From contig NW_019091559.1 of the NCBI RefSeq assembly GCF_001949145.1, positions 518,112-554,044 on the forward strand: 35,933 bases of DNA, read 5' to 3'. Every line of letters starts with the position of its first letter. The stretch's first letter is position 1. This DNA is from Acanthaster planci. Lineage: Eukaryota > Echinodermata > Asteroidea > Valvatida > Acanthasteridae. Below the pieces are notes generated by a model. It searched no databases, was not told where the DNA came from, and saw only the letters and a program-made list of their open reading frames with translations. A program made the position numbers and the translations under genes. This document shows, piece after piece, positions 35,350-35,933 of this stretch.

Positions 35350-35730
35350 CCGGCTATGTTATGGGTTGCGTCTCTCGCGAGTAGTAAACAATCTCCTTAG
35401 CTGTAGATTGACGCGCGCATGATACATACTCTTTGGGGCGCAGAATACGATGAGCCGTTTCTGTGGAATCGACCGATCCATGCGGCTCAGTCCAACATGC
35501 GTGCTCAAAAGCAAAGATTGTATAGCGCCGCTGCGCGGCGCAAGATGGGCAACTCTCCACTGAATCGCGTTATCGCCATGGGCGCCATTTTGGTGTGATA
35601 TTGCCCACAGTATAATGCGCGCGAAGTACAAAAAATGTACAGTACATGCACACTGTACGTTTCTGGGCGGCGCTCCGTGTACGCATGGATCGCGAAGCAC
35701 AATGTCGTCGACGTGTGCAGCCATCAACCA
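35350..35730. promoter_or_regulatory. CpG-dense patch, possible promoter
   Basis: CpG dinucleotides are far denser than in the surrounding AT-rich DNA. It contains the palindrome CTCGCGAG (35374-35381), a perfect 7-bp hairpin GCGCCGC-TGC-GCGGCGC (35525-35541), AAGATGGGC and GCCATGGGCGCCATTTT. These resemble motifs of housekeeping-type promoters. It could serve gene C or a gene beyond the window, or be part of a repeat. Confidence 0.35.
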
Positions 35731-35933
35731 TTTTTTTCTCCTCCAGGTCTATGCATCAACAGCAAAAGCAGGTTCAAAAAAAGCTCGGAACTATCATTCT
35801 TATATTTTCCCAAGAACAAAGAAAGGCGAGTAGTAGAGTATAGGCATACAATAGCGCAAAAATCAACACATAGCTTAAGCTAGATTGAGCCCCTAAATTA
35901 ATGACGTTCATATTTGTAATGAGCCTCTTACCT

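Noticed and set aside
1-35933. CRISPR arrays, operons, rRNA or tRNA genes
   Set aside because: No regularly spaced repeats, no prokaryotic gene layout and no tRNA T-arm (GTTCGAATC-type) with a matching cloverleaf were seen on reading both strands; a tRNAscan-SE run would be the decisive check.

Overview
This is eukaryotic nuclear DNA, almost certainly from an invertebrate animal. Coding sequence is broken into short exons with GT..AG junctions and long AT-rich introns. The proteins are metazoan-type single-pass receptors, and the introns carry mobile-element debris. A Penelope-like retroelement relic, an ACATGT-type satellite and C-type-lectin receptors with long tyrosine-bearing tails fit a marine invertebrate, perhaps a deuterostome such as a cephalochordate or ambulacrarian. 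I cannot fix the phylum from sequence alone.

Three genes can be built by following splice sites and reading phase. Gene A (minus strand, 7532 to 1252) encodes a type I receptor: signal peptide, short Cys-rich exon, two C-type lectin domains, Cys-rich N-glycosylated stalk, one membrane span and a tail of about 280 residues with several tyrosine motifs. Gene B (plus strand, 9702 to 21985) starts 2.2 kb from gene A in divergent orientation. It encodes a signal peptide, an acidic ectodomain of no family I recognise, one membrane span and a tail of about 370 residues with ITIM-like motifs. Gene C (minus strand, at least 28162 down to 24733) converges on gene B. Only its membrane-span exon and two cytoplasmic exons are clear; its ectodomain was not found and may lie beyond the window.

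The introns and flanks hold repeats. A decayed Penelope-like GIY-YIG fragment (about 5145-6068) sits in the gene A intron between the two lectin-domain exons and is framed by long inverted arms. A related stand-alone palindrome (about 10735-10955) sits in gene B intron 1. All four arms carry a 16-nt hairpin close to the metazoan histone mRNA 3' stem-loop, next to a stretch resembling a hammerhead ribozyme core. Other repeats are a dispersed pair near 775 and 14340, several palindromes, a 21-nt triplet repeat and an ACATGT satellite. The right end (28.2-35.9 kb) has no convincing coding exon, but ends in a CpG-dense patch at 35350-35730.

How the genes may work together is inference. Three adjacent single-pass proteins with tyrosine-based tails, one of them lectin-bearing, suggest a small receptor neighbourhood, possibly for recognition or immunity. 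The exon models are manual; two junctions, one in gene A and one in gene B, remain uncertain.
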